A stretch of DNA of 64,000 bases from Nonomuraea pusilla. GTDB taxonomy: Bacteria > Actinomycetota > Actinomycetes > Streptosporangiales > Streptosporangiaceae. Both the position numbers and the translations under genes were made by a program. The stretch is taken from NCBI RefSeq assembly GCF_900109355.1, contig NZ_FOBF01000008.1, positions 186,001 to 250,000 of the forward strand. Direction: 5' to 3'. The notes beneath the pieces were generated by a model, which ran no database searches, was not told the DNA's origin, and was given only the letters and a program-made list of their open reading frames with translations. Below, piece by piece: positions 63,293-64,000 of the stretch. Each line of letters begins with the position of its first letter. Position 1 is the first letter of the stretch.

Positions 63293-63895
63293 ATGAGCGA
63301 AGCGACCGTCCCGCGACTGGGTTCACTCCCCGCCAGGCTCGTCCGCCTCTACGGCGGCCTGGCCCTGTACGGCACCGGCATCGGCCTCCAGGTCGAGTCC
63401 GGCCTCGGCAACGACCCGTGGGACGTCTTCCACCAGGGCCTCGGCATCAGGACCGGCCTGTCCATCGGCACCGTCATCATCGCCATCGGCGCCCTGGTGA
63501 TGCTGCTGTGGATCCCGCTGCGGCAGCGGCCCGGCCTCGGCACGATCAGCAACGTCGTCTTCCTCGGCCTGTTCGCCGACGCCGCCATCCTCCTCCTGCC
63601 CACCCCCCACCACCTGGCGCTCCAGGCCGCGTACGTGGCCTTCGGCGTGGTGGCGATCGCGCTGGCCACCGTCCTGTACATCGGCGCCGGCATGGGGCCG
63701 GGCCCGCGCGACGGGGTCATGACCGGCCTGGTCAGGCTCGGGCTGTCGGTGCGGCTCGCCCGGTTCCTCATCGAGATCACCGTCCTGGCCGCCGGCTGGC
63801 TGCTCGGCGGCACGGTCGGCGTCGGCACGCTGGTGTTCGCCCTGGCCATCGGGCCGCTGACCCAGCTGTTCACCCGCTGGTTCCCCCTCACCTGA
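63293..63895 (+). CDS. YczE-family membrane protein
   Basis: The 200-residue integral membrane protein has about five spans and the family motif LGNDPWDVFHQGL near 39-51, repeated in form by GMGPGPRDGVMTGL near 138-151. It is probably the target of the adjacent MocR regulator. Function is not established; a link to vitamin B6 or to peptide-synthetase activation has been proposed for relatives. Confidence 0.88.
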   Translation: MSEATVPRLGSLPARLVRLYGGLALYGTGIGLQVESGLGNDPWDVFHQGLGIRTGLSIGTVIIAIGALVMLLWIPLRQRPGLGTISNVVFLGLFADAAILLLPTPHHLALQAAYVAFGVVAIALATVLYIGAGMGPGPRDGVMTGLVRLGLSVRLARFLIEITVLAAGWLLGGTVGVGTLVFALAIGPLTQLFTRWFPLT

Positions 63896-63942
63896 GCGTC
63901 ACGCGGAGCGGGGAGCCCGCTGTCAGGCGGGGCGGCGTCGAG

Positions 63943-63948
63943 TAGCGT
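63943..63948 (+). promoter_or_regulatory. -10 box of the GH15 gene (leaderless)
   Basis: TAGCGT with a 6-nt spacer to ATG 63955. Confidence 0.5.
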
Positions 63949-63954
63949 CGAAGC

Positions 63955-64000
63955 ATGCGGATCGAGGACTACGCGCTCATCGGAGACATGCAGTCGGCCG
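63955..64000 (+). CDS. Glycoside hydrolase family 15 protein (5' end only)
   Basis: Only 15 codons are in the window: MRIEDYALIGDMQSA. This opening is characteristic of bacterial GH15 glucoamylase/trehalase-type enzymes, which continue with a (alpha/alpha)6 barrel. The call rests on this N-terminus alone. Confidence 0.7.
   Translation, partial: MRIEDYALIGDMQSA

Overview
The window is chromosomal DNA of a high-GC actinomycete (about 70% G+C by eye). It carries a proteasome-activating ATPase (Arc/Mpa), the mycothiol ligase MshC, a WhiB regulator, an InhA-type enoyl reductase next to a MabA-type reductase, and many genes with a leaderless -10 box. A Streptosporangiales-type soil actinomycete such as Nonomuraea is my inference; no rRNA or other marker here proves the genus. 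I saw no insertion sequence, prophage, CRISPR array or tRNA.

Layout. 1-9 kb: partial hypF, arc, trmI, a tandem GNAT, an FHA protein and a site-2 protease. 9-12 kb: a RecB-type nuclease and a NarL-type two-component pair. 12-18 kb: a five-gene peptide ABC importer. 18-24 kb: a small membrane protein, a HAD hydrolase and metH, divergent from a PAC2 gene. 24-27 kb: a CbiX-like chelatase coupled to a HemD/winged-helix fusion, then peptide deformylase and WhiB. 27-38 kb: a heptose and glycan locus. 38-43 kb: mshC with its conserved neighbours (NRDE, SCO1664-like, DUF3090, histidine phosphatase), then an aldo/keto reductase. 43-50 kb: an anchored surface protein, fabI-fabG, tldD-tldE, dodecin, DUF3099 and a C-rich-loop small RNA. 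50-57 kb: mobA, moaA, a receptor Ser/Thr kinase, an HxlR regulator with its divergent target, and two related secreted proteins. 57-64 kb: acyl-CoA synthetase, POT transporter, TRIC channel, a MocR/YczE pair and the first codons of a GH15 enzyme.

The most interesting block is 27.4-38.4 kb. GmhA, HldE and GmhB together make an ADP-heptose-type donor. Two GT9 (heptosyltransferase-type) enzymes, three other glycosyltransferases, a NodU-type O-carbamoyltransferase and two SDR enzymes would use and decorate it. Nine plus-strand genes are chained, eight of the joints being zero-gap or overlapping (ATGA or GTGA in most). This resembles LPS inner-core chemistry in a Gram-positive without LPS. Its leader holds two stem-loops.

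Two window-wide patterns stand out. Fourteen genes have TANNNT with its last T 6-9 nt before the start codon, which implies leaderless mRNAs and settles several starts. Short GC-rich tandem repeats occur at gene ends and inside two coding sequences. Starts, motifs and repeats were read from the sequence by eye; functions rest on recognised families and were not searched.
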